Of a stretch of DNA of 20,030 nt, positions 1 through 6,791 are shown piece after piece. The notes beneath the pieces were generated by a model. It saw nothing but the letters and a program-made list of their open reading frames with translations, was not told where the DNA came from and made no database searches. The position numbers and the translations under genes were made by a program. Positions within the stretch are counted from its first letter, which is position 1; each line of letters begins with the position of its first letter. The stretch is from Candidatus Dojkabacteria bacterium (GTDB lineage Bacteria; Patescibacteriota; Dojkabacteria; B142; WJKM01), in NCBI GenBank assembly GCA_020429465.1, contig JAGQLH010000013.1:1-20030 (forward strand), in the 5' to 3' direction.

Positions 1-474
1 TTCAATTGTATTAGAAAAGGTATGCAAGTATCCTAAAATTTCTACTGTTGGATTTGCCCAGGAATGTTCGATTGGGCATTTTCCAGTTTTCTCATCTATA
101 TGCCACCATGGTGCATGGGGGAATTTATTAACAATTCGAGGAACTGGTTTCCATCCATCTATCTCCTTGTCATAAGTCTTCTCAAAATATGACATACTCC
201 TTCTAATGACCCTATGATCTTTTAATCCGAACTTTTGAATATATTGGCATGCAATTGTTGAAGCAATAGCTGATGAGTCAGGTGTTTGAAAATCAGGTTC
301 TAAACCATGCCCAAAGCCTCCATCTCCATTTTGATAGGCAGTGAGAGGTGGTACAACATCATTAGGTGAAATATTACCAAAAGAATATTCGAATAGAGCA
401 CGATCGAGAGGGCGCGCATGCTTTTGAATGAATCTTGAAACAGCTTTGAACTTCGAATTTGAAAGTATTTTCAT
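1..474 (-). CDS. Alpha/alpha-toroid (terpenoid cyclase/prenyltransferase-like) protein, partial
   Basis: The reading frame opens at ATG 474-472 and stays open to the window edge, so only the first 158 residues are present. The segment QNGDGGFGHGLEPD, near residue 48, is a QW-like repeat typical of squalene-cyclase/prenyltransferase alpha/alpha toroids. A later KFPHAPWWH motif recalls uncharacterised Firmicutes proteins of this fold that carry a similar HAPWW stretch. There is no signal peptide or membrane segment in the visible part, so it is probably cytosolic. The start lies one base after the TAA of the upstream HD gene (TAATATG), which implies translational coupling. The substrate is unknown; the fold assignment is fairly secure but enzymatic cyclase activity is not implied. 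Confidence 0.7.
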   Translation of the reverse strand, partial: MKILSNSKFKAVSRFIQKHARPLDRALFEYSFGNISPNDVVPPLTAYQNGDGGFGHGLEPDFQTPDSSAIASTIACQYIQKFGLKDHRVIRRSMSYFEKTYDKEIDGWKPVPRIVNKFPHAPWWHIDEKTGKCPIEHSWANPTVEILGYLHTFSNTIE

Positions 475-475
475 A

Positions 476-1042
476 TTACAGTAATAACATTTCCTCTATT
501 ATTTCATCTGCACGCACAGCAAATGCCGGACTATGTTTCTTGTACTGCTCTTTTGACCATTCGTAGTTAAAGTATGAATCATCAATCATACTAAGTCCTC
601 TTCGATAATATCTACTCCAGATTTTTTTGAACTGAGAATGCTTGCAAATAATTGGAAACCAATTAGCCTTAAAATTTTCTAACTGATCTATACTTATTGA
701 CGATTCCAACACATCTAAATCTCTCAAAATTTTAGCCTCATCAATTTTCAATCGATTCCATAAAAACCACATCCGAGCTGGGAGTGCATACTCGAAACCT
801 GGATGAAACCTAATCGCAAGTGCTATCTGCTTTACTTTTTCTTGCTTGTATCCTAAATCCCGAGCATACTTCTTTAAAATTTTAGTCGAACCGATACCTT
901 CATACATCTGGTCAAACCAAAACCTAATTACAGATGGAGAGAATGTTCGGGTTGCTTTCCATACATCATGCCAAATAATTGAAAGAGTTAACACTTCAAA
1001 ATCAACCTTACTAGATAAATTTTCGCCTTCTACCAGGTCCAA
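476..1042 (-). CDS. HD-domain phosphohydrolase-like protein, C-terminal part after a frameshift
   Basis: This frame can only start at TTG 1042, and its product begins inside an HD-type fold. It carries the central His-Asp pair in LSIIWHDVWK (about residue 25) and a later histidine in ALAIRFHPGF, as expected for metal-dependent HD phosphohydrolases. The first HD histidine is missing here but is encoded just upstream in another frame (1030-1158), ending in HQVDHIDRMVEL. The intact protein would be about 226 residues. HD proteins hydrolyse phosphoesters, often of nucleotides; the substrate here is unknown. It sits downstream of galU and is nearly fused to the toroid gene. It may be a pseudogene, or the split may be a sequencing error. 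Confidence 0.65.
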   Translation of the reverse strand: MDLVEGENLSSKVDFEVLTLSIIWHDVWKATRTFSPSVIRFWFDQMYEGIGSTKILKKYARDLGYKQEKVKQIALAIRFHPGFEYALPARMWFLWNRLKIDEAKILRDLDVLESSISIDQLENFKANWFPIICKHSQFKKIWSRYYRRGLSMIDDSYFNYEWSKEQYKKHSPAFAVRADEIIEEMLLL

Positions 1043-1158
1043 GATAGTTCAACCATACGATCTATATGATCCACTTGATGCTGATCATAAGCCTGGGAAT
1101 AAAGACTTCTACCCAGTTCTTTTAATTCATGAAATGAATCCATTCGTTCTTTTCGCAT
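1030..1158 (-). pseudogene. N-terminal piece of the frameshifted HD-domain gene
   Basis: From ATG 1158 (or ATG 1143) this frame encodes 42 residues and stops at TAG 1032-1030. Its end, YDQHQVDHIDRMVELS, matches the first helix of HD domains, where a histidine precedes an xRM or xRV pattern. The next expected element continues in the -1 frame at 1042 as LDLVEGENL and leads to the HD pair. The other frame has a TGA about 8 bases before its TTG, so the shift must fall within roughly 1033-1048. No heptameric slippery sequence is visible there. A lost base, either mutation or assembly error, explains the pattern better than programmed frameshifting. Confidence 0.65.
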
Positions 1159-1210
1159 AGAACCATTATTCAAAATCAATCAATACTCATGAGCAATTGA
1201 TCGTTTTTCA

Positions 1211-2086
1211 TTATAAGTTGCTAACTAAATCTTTAATCATCTCAGAAGTCGTTCCATCATGCATTCCAAAAAGTATCTGTGCTTTGAGGTAGTTAACAGG
1301 ATCACCAGTTGTAACCCACGTACCTTGATTTCTAACAACCTTAACCGTTTTATCATGTGCCATTGCTGTAAGGGCATCCACATTCCATAATTCATTATCC
1401 TTTCCAGTTCGCTCTGCATTCATATAGTCAAATATTTCATATTTGTACAAGAATCGTCCATATGAAGCGAGTAGAGAAGGAGTATCTTCTGCGCTTGGTT
1501 TCTCAACAACATGATCAAGTTCATCATCTCCCTGACCTTTGGTCTTAATCATTCCATACTTATGGACAACATCTGTAGTAATTTCTTCTGCCATCATAAT
1601 CCCACTCACATCAGGATATTCTTCAAATGTTTCTACCAAAATCTGGCAATCACGTTTATGTGCGATTACTACATCATCACCCTGCATAAAAACAAAAGGC
1701 TCTCCCGGTTTCAAGTAAGGTTTAGCCGACAATACAGGAGCTGCTGTCCCATAGGGAAGAGTGGGATCTTGAGTAATAATTGTAATTTTAGGATATGAGA
1801 GTACTTCTGAAACGCTGTCAAAACGATCTGATTTGCCCATTGATACAAGAAATTCTTTAAGATCATCTCTGGGATTCGAGAAATAATCTTCAAATATTGA
1901 TTTCATATCTTCACGACAAACAATAATAATATCTGTTAGACCTGCTTCAAGCGCTTCTTCGACTAAAATCTGAATTATTGGTTTATTGCCAAGGGGAATA
2001 AACGATTTTGGAATAGATTTGACAATAGGTAAAAAACGACTTGAAACACCTGCATCAGTAATTACAGCCTGAGTAATACCCGACAT
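1211..2086 (-). CDS. galU: GalU-like UTP-glucose-1-phosphate uridylyltransferase, divergent
   Basis: The 291-residue protein follows GalU from end to end. The N-terminal nucleotide-binding loop is AVITDAGVSSRFLPIVKSIPK (residues 7-27). The middle has LPYGTAAPV (110-118, for the usual QPxGLGHAV), MQGDD (134-138), YGMIK, VEKP (194-197) and GRFLYKYEIFD (210-220). GalU makes UDP-glucose from UTP and glucose-1-phosphate for surface glycans in the cytosol. The signature loop GxGTR reads GVSSR here and the GLGHA stretch is altered, so another NTP or sugar-phosphate could be the substrate. The length is normal for GalU. It lies 28 bases after the mazG-like gene on the same strand, probably co-transcribed. 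Family membership is certain; UTP/glucose specificity is not. Confidence 0.85.
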   Translation of the reverse strand: MSGITQAVITDAGVSSRFLPIVKSIPKSFIPLGNKPIIQILVEEALEAGLTDIIIVCREDMKSIFEDYFSNPRDDLKEFLVSMGKSDRFDSVSEVLSYPKITIITQDPTLPYGTAAPVLSAKPYLKPGEPFVFMQGDDVVIAHKRDCQILVETFEEYPDVSGIMMAEEITTDVVHKYGMIKTKGQGDDELDHVVEKPSAEDTPSLLASYGRFLYKYEIFDYMNAERTGKDNELWNVDALTAMAHDKTVKVVRNQGTWVTTGDPVNYLKAQILFGMHDGTTSEMIKDLVSNL

Positions 2087-2114
2087 ACTATATTAATTAC
2101 AAATTTAAATACTA

Positions 2115-2480
2115 TTAAGAATCCTCAAGGATAGCTCTCTCTGTGTCTAAATCTCGTTGAAGTGCCTTATGTTCTAGAAAAGTTTCCCCGTATCTTGATC
2201 GCAATTTACTAATATTAAGATCAAGAATATCTTCTAACTCAAAATCTAATTCACGTAAAATTATCGCAATATACCACATCAGATCACCAAGTTCTTCTTT
2301 TATATTTACCACATCTAATTCTTTCCCATAATACAGTTTCTTTTTAAGTGCATCTAACAACTCACCTGACTCAGTAACAATACCAATCGCCCCATGAAGT
2401 AAACGTTCTGTCTTTTCATTACTATTAAAGTTGGTAGAAAGCGTTTTTTCACTTTCCACCAAATATGTGTTGATATCCAT
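2115..2480 (-). CDS. MazG-like nucleoside triphosphate pyrophosphohydrolase
   Basis: The 121-residue all-alpha protein carries both metal-binding motifs of the MazG/dUTPase-like NTP pyrophosphohydrolases: ESGE (E37, E40) and, 22 residues on, EELGD (E63, D66) followed by LMWYIA. The later NISKLRSRYGETF is the usual end of the fold. Such enzymes cleave NTPs or dNTPs to the monophosphate and pyrophosphate in the cytosol, often removing non-canonical nucleotides. A single MazG domain, as here, is the short form. It lies between the dockerin gene (34-base gap upstream) and galU on the same strand. A TATAAT at 2497-2502 could give an extra internal promoter, but no good -35 accompanies it. The substrate cannot be read from sequence. 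Confidence 0.88.
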   Translation of the reverse strand: MDINTYLVESEKTLSTNFNSNEKTERLLHGAIGIVTESGELLDALKKKLYYGKELDVVNIKEELGDLMWYIAIILRELDFELEDILDLNISKLRSRYGETFLEHKALQRDLDTERAILEDS

Positions 2481-2513
2481 TATGAATACTACTCTTATTA
2501 TAAATTAATGCGT

Positions 2514-4118
2514 TTATCGCTCTCTATTATACGCTCGATATTCGTCAGCAAAGAGAATGAAATCACCAATGTCTCTTTGATTAACCCCATCTCCATTCAA
2601 ATCAATTACTGGATTACCTTCCATATAGTATGTAATAAAGAGTTTTAAATCAAAAACATTTAATCTGGTATCCTTATTAAAGTCAACATAGGCAGGAGCA
2701 ACTGTAGGAAATCCAGGTATCTGTGAAGGTACTACACTTATTTTCCCGTCCGTAGGGAACAAACTCGGATTCCTTGTAGGGCTCGTCGAAATAGTTGGCA
2801 CATCCTCAGTCACTGAACTACTTGGTGTTATGGTAGGTACACTGCTTGGTCCGATTGAATAAGATGGCGTCACTGTTGGTAACCTACTTGGTCCTACCGA
2901 TTCACTAGGGGTAGGGGTAGCAGTAGTTGAACCACTAGGAGTTAACGTTGGTGTTGCAGTAGTAGTCGATGTTGAGGTTGGACTTGGAGTTGGGGTACCA
3001 AAAGGATCATGGTCACTAAACCATACTTTTGCATATGGGCTTTCCAAGAAGAAATCAGATAGAAATTTAGAAACTTTGAGCCTCCCACTATTACTTGGAT
3101 GTGTCCCATCGGTCCCAGAAAAGTCCTGTAATTCCCATACCAAATCATCATATTCACGTCCAAATGTTCCGTCTGCCCATAAGTATGGTCCCCATGCTAA
3201 TACTGGCACATCGTCATAAGAAACATCAGTTTGACCTTCAATTTGCTGAAGAATAAGTTGTTGCACACTAAAGCCAGATTCATATGCAAATGGCTCTGGG
3301 TTTAATGTAGCACCATACACATCTGCATATCCTCCATATGTTCGGCTACTTAAATAAATAATTTCAAGATTTGGAAAAATGTCCGCATCGTTAAGTCTAT
3401 CGACAATATACTTCAGATCTTCGGTTAATTGATCAATATACTCAGTAGTATTAGTATTACGAGGTGGACTTGCATTAGCTTGTTTTATCCATACTGCTTG
3501 TACTTGATCAGGTGTGAGACCTGCTTGGGATACCCTTTGTAAAAGAATTCCCCACGGATCTTCTCCAGGAGGAGAAACAACCCATCTTTTTGCATCAACA
3601 CCACCTTGAGCACCATTCACAATAGTCACACTATCCGCTTTATCAGGTGATTGTTCGATTTCTTGTATAAATACACCAAACTCTTGGGAAGTATTCGACA
3701 TACCTAATGAAACTAGACCTATTTTTCCATCGATAGGGTGAATTGAATCAATTGCATCAAATATATGCTGCTCATGACTTGCAGGAGGTTCATTTTGACC
3801 ATTACCATACAATCCACCATCCAACCCCTTATAAGAATCAGTGGATGACATATCTACAATTGGGAGTAAACACGTCATTTCTGGAGATGATGCAATACAT
3901 TCGGCTGTAAAAACCACCCCATTATCTGGTGTTATTACTTCTTGATCATTACTATAAACAAGAATACCTCCTACTACCGCAAATACAGCAAAGAAAAAAA
4001 CAACCCCTATCGTACCGTATTTCTTCTTTCTAGTAGAAAAAATATGCATTTCTTTGGAGTTCGCCCCATTTTGCATTGTTTGCTTTAAGGTAAATAACCC
4101 TTGCGGTGATTGTTCCAT
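2514..4118 (-). CDS. Membrane-anchored SGNH-hydrolase-like protein with C-terminal dockerin
   Basis: The 534-residue protein has a cytoplasmic N-terminus with KKK at 31-33 and one membrane segment (about 35-55). An exported domain follows (about 60-370), then a Thr/Ser/Pro linker (374-476) and a dockerin (477-528). The exported domain shows SGNH-hydrolase-like blocks: GMSNTS with candidate nucleophile S141, NGAQGG with N168, and DGTHPSNSGR with D337 and H340. The family cleaves esters, for example on polysaccharides; the substrate is unknown. The dockerin has two calcium-loop repeats, DFNKDTRLNVFD and DLNGDGVNQRD, the second one residue short. It is the first gene of the leftward run and has its own promoter at 4155-4182. 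Dockerin assignment is firm; the hydrolase assignment rests on these motifs. Confidence 0.8.
   Translation of the reverse strand: MEQSPQGLFTLKQTMQNGANSKEMHIFSTRKKKYGTIGVVFFFAVFAVVGGILVYSNDQEVITPDNGVVFTAECIASSPEMTCLLPIVDMSSTDSYKGLDGGLYGNGQNEPPASHEQHIFDAIDSIHPIDGKIGLVSLGMSNTSQEFGVFIQEIEQSPDKADSVTIVNGAQGGVDAKRWVVSPPGEDPWGILLQRVSQAGLTPDQVQAVWIKQANASPPRNTNTTEYIDQLTEDLKYIVDRLNDADIFPNLEIIYLSSRTYGGYADVYGATLNPEPFAYESGFSVQQLILQQIEGQTDVSYDDVPVLAWGPYLWADGTFGREYDDLVWELQDFSGTDGTHPSNSGRLKVSKFLSDFFLESPYAKVWFSDHDPFGTPTPSPTSTSTTTATPTLTPSGSTTATPTPSESVGPSRLPTVTPSYSIGPSSVPTITPSSSVTEDVPTISTSPTRNPSLFPTDGKISVVPSQIPGFPTVAPAYVDFNKDTRLNVFDLKLFITYYMEGNPVIDLNGDGVNQRDIGDFILFADEYRAYNRER
2790..2912 (-). repeat. Three imperfect 14-residue Ser/Pro/Thr repeats in the dockerin linker
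   Basis: Residues 403-416, 417-430 and 431-443 of the dockerin protein repeat the pattern TPSxSVGPSxxPTV (TPSESVGPSRLPTV, TPSYSIGPSSVPTI, TPSSSVTEDVPTI). The last unit is one residue shorter. They lie in a 100-residue low-complexity stretch and probably form an extended, possibly glycosylated spacer. Confidence 0.7.
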
Positions 4119-4154
4119 AATTCAGAATAATACCTAAAATACATTCATATTTAC

Positions 4155-4182
4155 ACTATAACGTTACCGTATTGATTCGCAA
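4155..4182 (-). promoter_or_regulatory. Sigma70-type promoter of the dockerin gene run
   Basis: On the minus strand TTGCGA (4182-4177) and TATAGT (4160-4155) are separated by 16 bases. The predicted start of transcription is about 30 bases before ATG 4118. The -35 overlaps an inverted repeat at 4171-4190. Confidence 0.55.
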
Positions 4183-4190
4183 AAATCAAT
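4171..4190. promoter_or_regulatory. Inverted repeat over the -35, candidate operator
   Basis: ATTGATT and AATCAAT form perfect 7-bp arms separated by 6 bases, covering the -35 of the leftward promoter. The XRE-type regulator is encoded divergently about 100 bases away and is the obvious candidate binder; that link is inference. Confidence 0.4.
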
Positions 4191-4245
4191 AATCATTTAA
4201 ATAGAGTAATTTTTTGTAATAAAAATGGATGGAAAACGATATACA

Positions 4246-4261
4246 GTTGTGATATAACAAC
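4246..4261. promoter_or_regulatory. 16-bp imperfect palindrome, candidate autoregulatory operator
   Basis: GTTGTGATATAACAAC reads nearly the same on both strands (14 of 16 positions symmetric). It covers the likely -35 (TTGTGA, 4248-4253) of the XRE gene, which is the usual location for a self-repressing regulator's operator. Confidence 0.4.
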
Positions 4262-4276
4262 CCACATATTTATATA
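4248..4276 (+). promoter_or_regulatory. Probable promoter of the XRE regulator gene
   Basis: TTGTGA (4248-4253) and TATATA (4271-4276) have a 17-base spacer. Transcription would begin about 10 bases before ATG 4293, giving a very short leader with no ribosome binding site. Confidence 0.45.
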
Positions 4277-4292
4277 TTAGATATTTATCATA

Positions 4293-4493
4293 ATGGTAAA
4301 GGCGCTAGGAAAGAATATTAGAAGTATACGAACAAACAAAAAAATGTCTCGTAAAGAACTGGCTGAGAAAGCTGGTATATCTGTATTTGCTGTCATAGAT
4401 GTTGAATTAGGAAGAATTAAATCTCCACTATTCACGACAATCGCAAACATAGCTGATGTACTGGGAGTCACTATCGACGAATTACGAAAATAA
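4293..4493 (+). CDS. Small XRE/Cro-type helix-turn-helix regulator
   Basis: The 66-residue protein is a single HTH_3 domain and nothing else. It starts LGKNIRSIRTNKKMSRKELA, with helix-turn-helix SRKELAEKAGISVFAVIDVE at about 24-43. The C-terminal helices contain IANIADVLGVTIDELRK. Proteins of this size bind DNA as dimers and usually repress nearby promoters, including their own. It is divergent from the dockerin gene, with inverted repeats over both promoters, so it may control the leftward gene run and itself. There is no ligand or membrane domain. The next gene is convergent, and a hairpin ends the transcript at 4504-4533. The family call is secure; its targets are inferred from position only. 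Confidence 0.88.
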   Translation: MVKALGKNIRSIRTNKKMSRKELAEKAGISVFAVIDVELGRIKSPLFTTIANIADVLGVTIDELRK

Positions 4494-4503
4494 AGAATAT
4501 CAA

Positions 4504-4533
4504 ATGCAGGAAACAGAATCCTGTTTCCTGCAT
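4504..4533. terminator. Bidirectional hairpin terminator between convergent genes
   Basis: ATGCAGGAAACAG and CTGTTTCCTGCAT form a perfect 13-bp stem with loop AATC. It lies 10 bases after each of the two converging genes. Only modest T-rich sequence follows on either strand, so termination in both directions is likely but efficiency is unclear. Confidence 0.75.
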
Positions 4534-4543
4534 ACTTTTAAAT

Positions 4544-6598
4544 CTAAAAGGCACCAGCACCTCCGCCTCCACCTCCACCTCCAGAGAATCCTCCAGAAAA
4601 ACCTCCACCTCCAGAAGAAAATCCCCCTCCACTATATGAAGACCCACTACCAGATGATGATGGTGTACTTGTCATACTTGCATTTGTAGTCCTTACAAGA
4701 CGTGACATTGAATTCGCAAAGTGTACTGTAGAAAAATCACCATTTCCCTCAAACCAATCAGGCGATCCTTTATATATATCTTTAAAAGCATCTGCCCAGC
4801 TTTCCTCAACCCCAAATACAACTGCATAGCTAAGGAATTTCTCAAACATATCGGGTTTTAGATTCTGCAATCTATACCGCTCGGCATGATGAAGAAACAT
4901 CTTAAATCCCTTAAATCTCCGAGCTATTTCACCGCCTTCTGATGTTTTAGCTGGCATGAAATGTGCCAAAGCAAATAAACCTATTCCTAGTATAACCACA
5001 ACGCACTGCACCAATGGAATTCCCCAGAAACCATCAGTAAGTTCAATAATTGCGAAACTCACGAATGTAAGAATTACTATCCCAAGGAAAAACACCCCAA
5101 TTCCTTTCAGGAAATAGCTAGAACGAACTTTATCTGGTCGTTTCTCAAAATAGTTCTTTTCAACCATTTCATCATATATTGCATTCTTTATATCTGGAAT
5201 TTGGCGATAGAATTTATTTTGAAGCTGCTTAGTACTTACCTTATCTTTATACTTAAATACGGCAGTCAGTATTTTTTGCTCTACAGAACTTAGATCTTCA
5301 AATGAACGCAGTTTTTGAAATTCATACTCTGTGCTTCCACTTAAAATACCCTTACGTTCGATCTCAATAATTTTAATATACCCTCTATATGCAACGTCTA
5401 TAAGCACAGACGTAATATCTACCATATCTACCTTCTCATCTTGTAATGCTCCAATTAAATAAGGAGGAATGGAACTTGGTGGATCAAATTCAGGTACAAC
5501 TGTGGTTTTCTCTTGTTTATCTTTCCCTTTCCGATTCCATAAAAAATATAACCAAATAATCACACCTGGAATCGCCGGTAATGCTAATGCATTCAAACAA
5601 CCAATAAGGATAAGTAAAATATACATTGGAATGGTTGGAGTCATTGAAAATTCAAGGTCATACTCCTCTCCAGGTGATACCATCAGATCATACGCCTGAG
5701 TTTTATATCCAAAATTTTTGATTTCCAATGTATGAGAAACATCAGCGGGAACATTATCAATAAGATCAAATGAAGGATACACTCTATCCCCATTTAGATA
5801 ATACTCAGGAGAATTGGGAACCATCCCCTCATTTCTAACCCTAATACTCCCTGGTTCACGAAGAATTCCCTTGGGAATCTTATATCCTATTGTAAAATCA
5901 TTATCTGGAACAATATCCTGAGTAACAATATTGAGAACGAAGGTATTAGGATCATATGCATAATCATAGAATGTATTGGAATTGGTAGCCCATACACCTA
6001 GGTCTTCTTTTACAAAATTAACATCTTGAGGGAATCGTATATCAATATCTGCTGAAACAATATTTACATCTCGATCAGGTGGCAACACATCCCAGTAGAA
6101 GAAATCGTATTCATCAAAGAATCCAAATCCACCAGTAATTTCATACGTTATGGTAAATGTAAACAAATCATCATCACTGAATGCTATCCCTTCATCAGAA
6201 AATAACCAGGTTATGCGTAACCTTCTTTCATACCCTTCATATGTTTCTTCAACAGTATATTGTGATGGATCCAGTAATTCACCCTCATTTCCACGGACCT
6301 CAGTAACTACTATTTCATCAAAACCTCCACACTGTAACGAAGGATCGTCTTGACATTGGGACGTAGTATAACTATCTTCCAAAGTAATATCTCTAAAAAC
6401 ACCTCTGTATGTTCCATCAAAGTCATATGTCAACTCTTCAGTAATGTCCATAGAAGTGTCTTCATTGATAGTAATATCAACATTGTATGAATCAAATACA
6501 TACGAACGATCAAGGTCTTGAGCAAAGGATATTTGGACCATACCTATAAAGGCTATAGGTAATGCAATTAATCTAGTAATAGTGGAAAATTTTGACAT
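4544..6598 (-). CDS. DUF2207 family membrane protein
   Basis: The 684-residue protein has a signal peptide (1-26, ending SFAQ) and an extracytoplasmic beta-rich DUF2207 domain (about 30-320, including TYRGVFRDI). Three membrane segments lie at about 324-354, 495-520 and 527-548. The cytoplasmic part between them holds the conserved IPPYLIGAL...DITSVLIDVAYRGYI stretch and YAVVFGVEESWADAF follows later. It ends in a Gly/Ser-rich tail (about 640-684) typical of the family. The molecular role of DUF2207 is not established. It is often encoded with LemA, and a lemA gene is about 8 kb away here. It has its own promoter and diverges from the SLH-protease gene. Confidence 0.9.
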   Translation of the reverse strand: MSKFSTITRLIALPIAFIGMVQISFAQDLDRSYVFDSYNVDITINEDTSMDITEELTYDFDGTYRGVFRDITLEDSYTTSQCQDDPSLQCGGFDEIVVTEVRGNEGELLDPSQYTVEETYEGYERRLRITWLFSDEGIAFSDDDLFTFTITYEITGGFGFFDEYDFFYWDVLPPDRDVNIVSADIDIRFPQDVNFVKEDLGVWATNSNTFYDYAYDPNTFVLNIVTQDIVPDNDFTIGYKIPKGILREPGSIRVRNEGMVPNSPEYYLNGDRVYPSFDLIDNVPADVSHTLEIKNFGYKTQAYDLMVSPGEEYDLEFSMTPTIPMYILLILIGCLNALALPAIPGVIIWLYFLWNRKGKDKQEKTTVVPEFDPPSSIPPYLIGALQDEKVDMVDITSVLIDVAYRGYIKIIEIERKGILSGSTEYEFQKLRSFEDLSSVEQKILTAVFKYKDKVSTKQLQNKFYRQIPDIKNAIYDEMVEKNYFEKRPDKVRSSYFLKGIGVFFLGIVILTFVSFAIIELTDGFWGIPLVQCVVVILGIGLFALAHFMPAKTSEGGEIARRFKGFKMFLHHAERYRLQNLKPDMFEKFLSYAVVFGVEESWADAFKDIYKGSPDWFEGNGDFSTVHFANSMSRLVRTTNASMTSTPSSSGSGSSYSGGGFSSGGGGFSGGFSGGGGGGGGAGAF

Positions 6599-6625
6599 AA
6601 AAATTAGTAGTAATGTGAATACATA

Positions 6626-6655
6626 ATTCTAATGCGTTTTGTGAGTATAAAGCAA
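6626..6655 (-). promoter_or_regulatory. Promoter of the DUF2207 gene
   Basis: On the minus strand TTGCTT (6655-6650) and TAGAAT (6631-6626) have an 18-base spacer. Transcription would start about 20 bases upstream of ATG 6598. The rest of 6599-6791 shows no convincing promoter for the divergent gene. Confidence 0.5.
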
Positions 6656-6791
6656 GGGAGACACAGAAAAGTATACATACCACAAGAAGTGTTTATCACG
6701 CCCGTACAAATTATTCTAATGAGGGTATAGGATTATTAACTATCTCTTGGTATGCTAGGCTAGAGTAATTAGTAGTTTACACACCATATAA

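Noticed and set aside
1033..1048. Programmed -1 frameshifting in the HD gene
   Set aside because: No X-XXY-YYZ slippery heptamer or following structure was seen; a lost base is simpler.
846..1160. Plus-strand open frame of 104 codons opposite the HD gene
   Set aside because: It is antisense to the HD domain, whose conserved motifs show the coding strand; the product has no recognisable features.
4544..4680. GGT/GGA-rich stretch as a DNA tandem repeat
   Set aside because: It encodes the Gly/Ser tail normal for DUF2207 proteins, so the repetition is explained by the protein.
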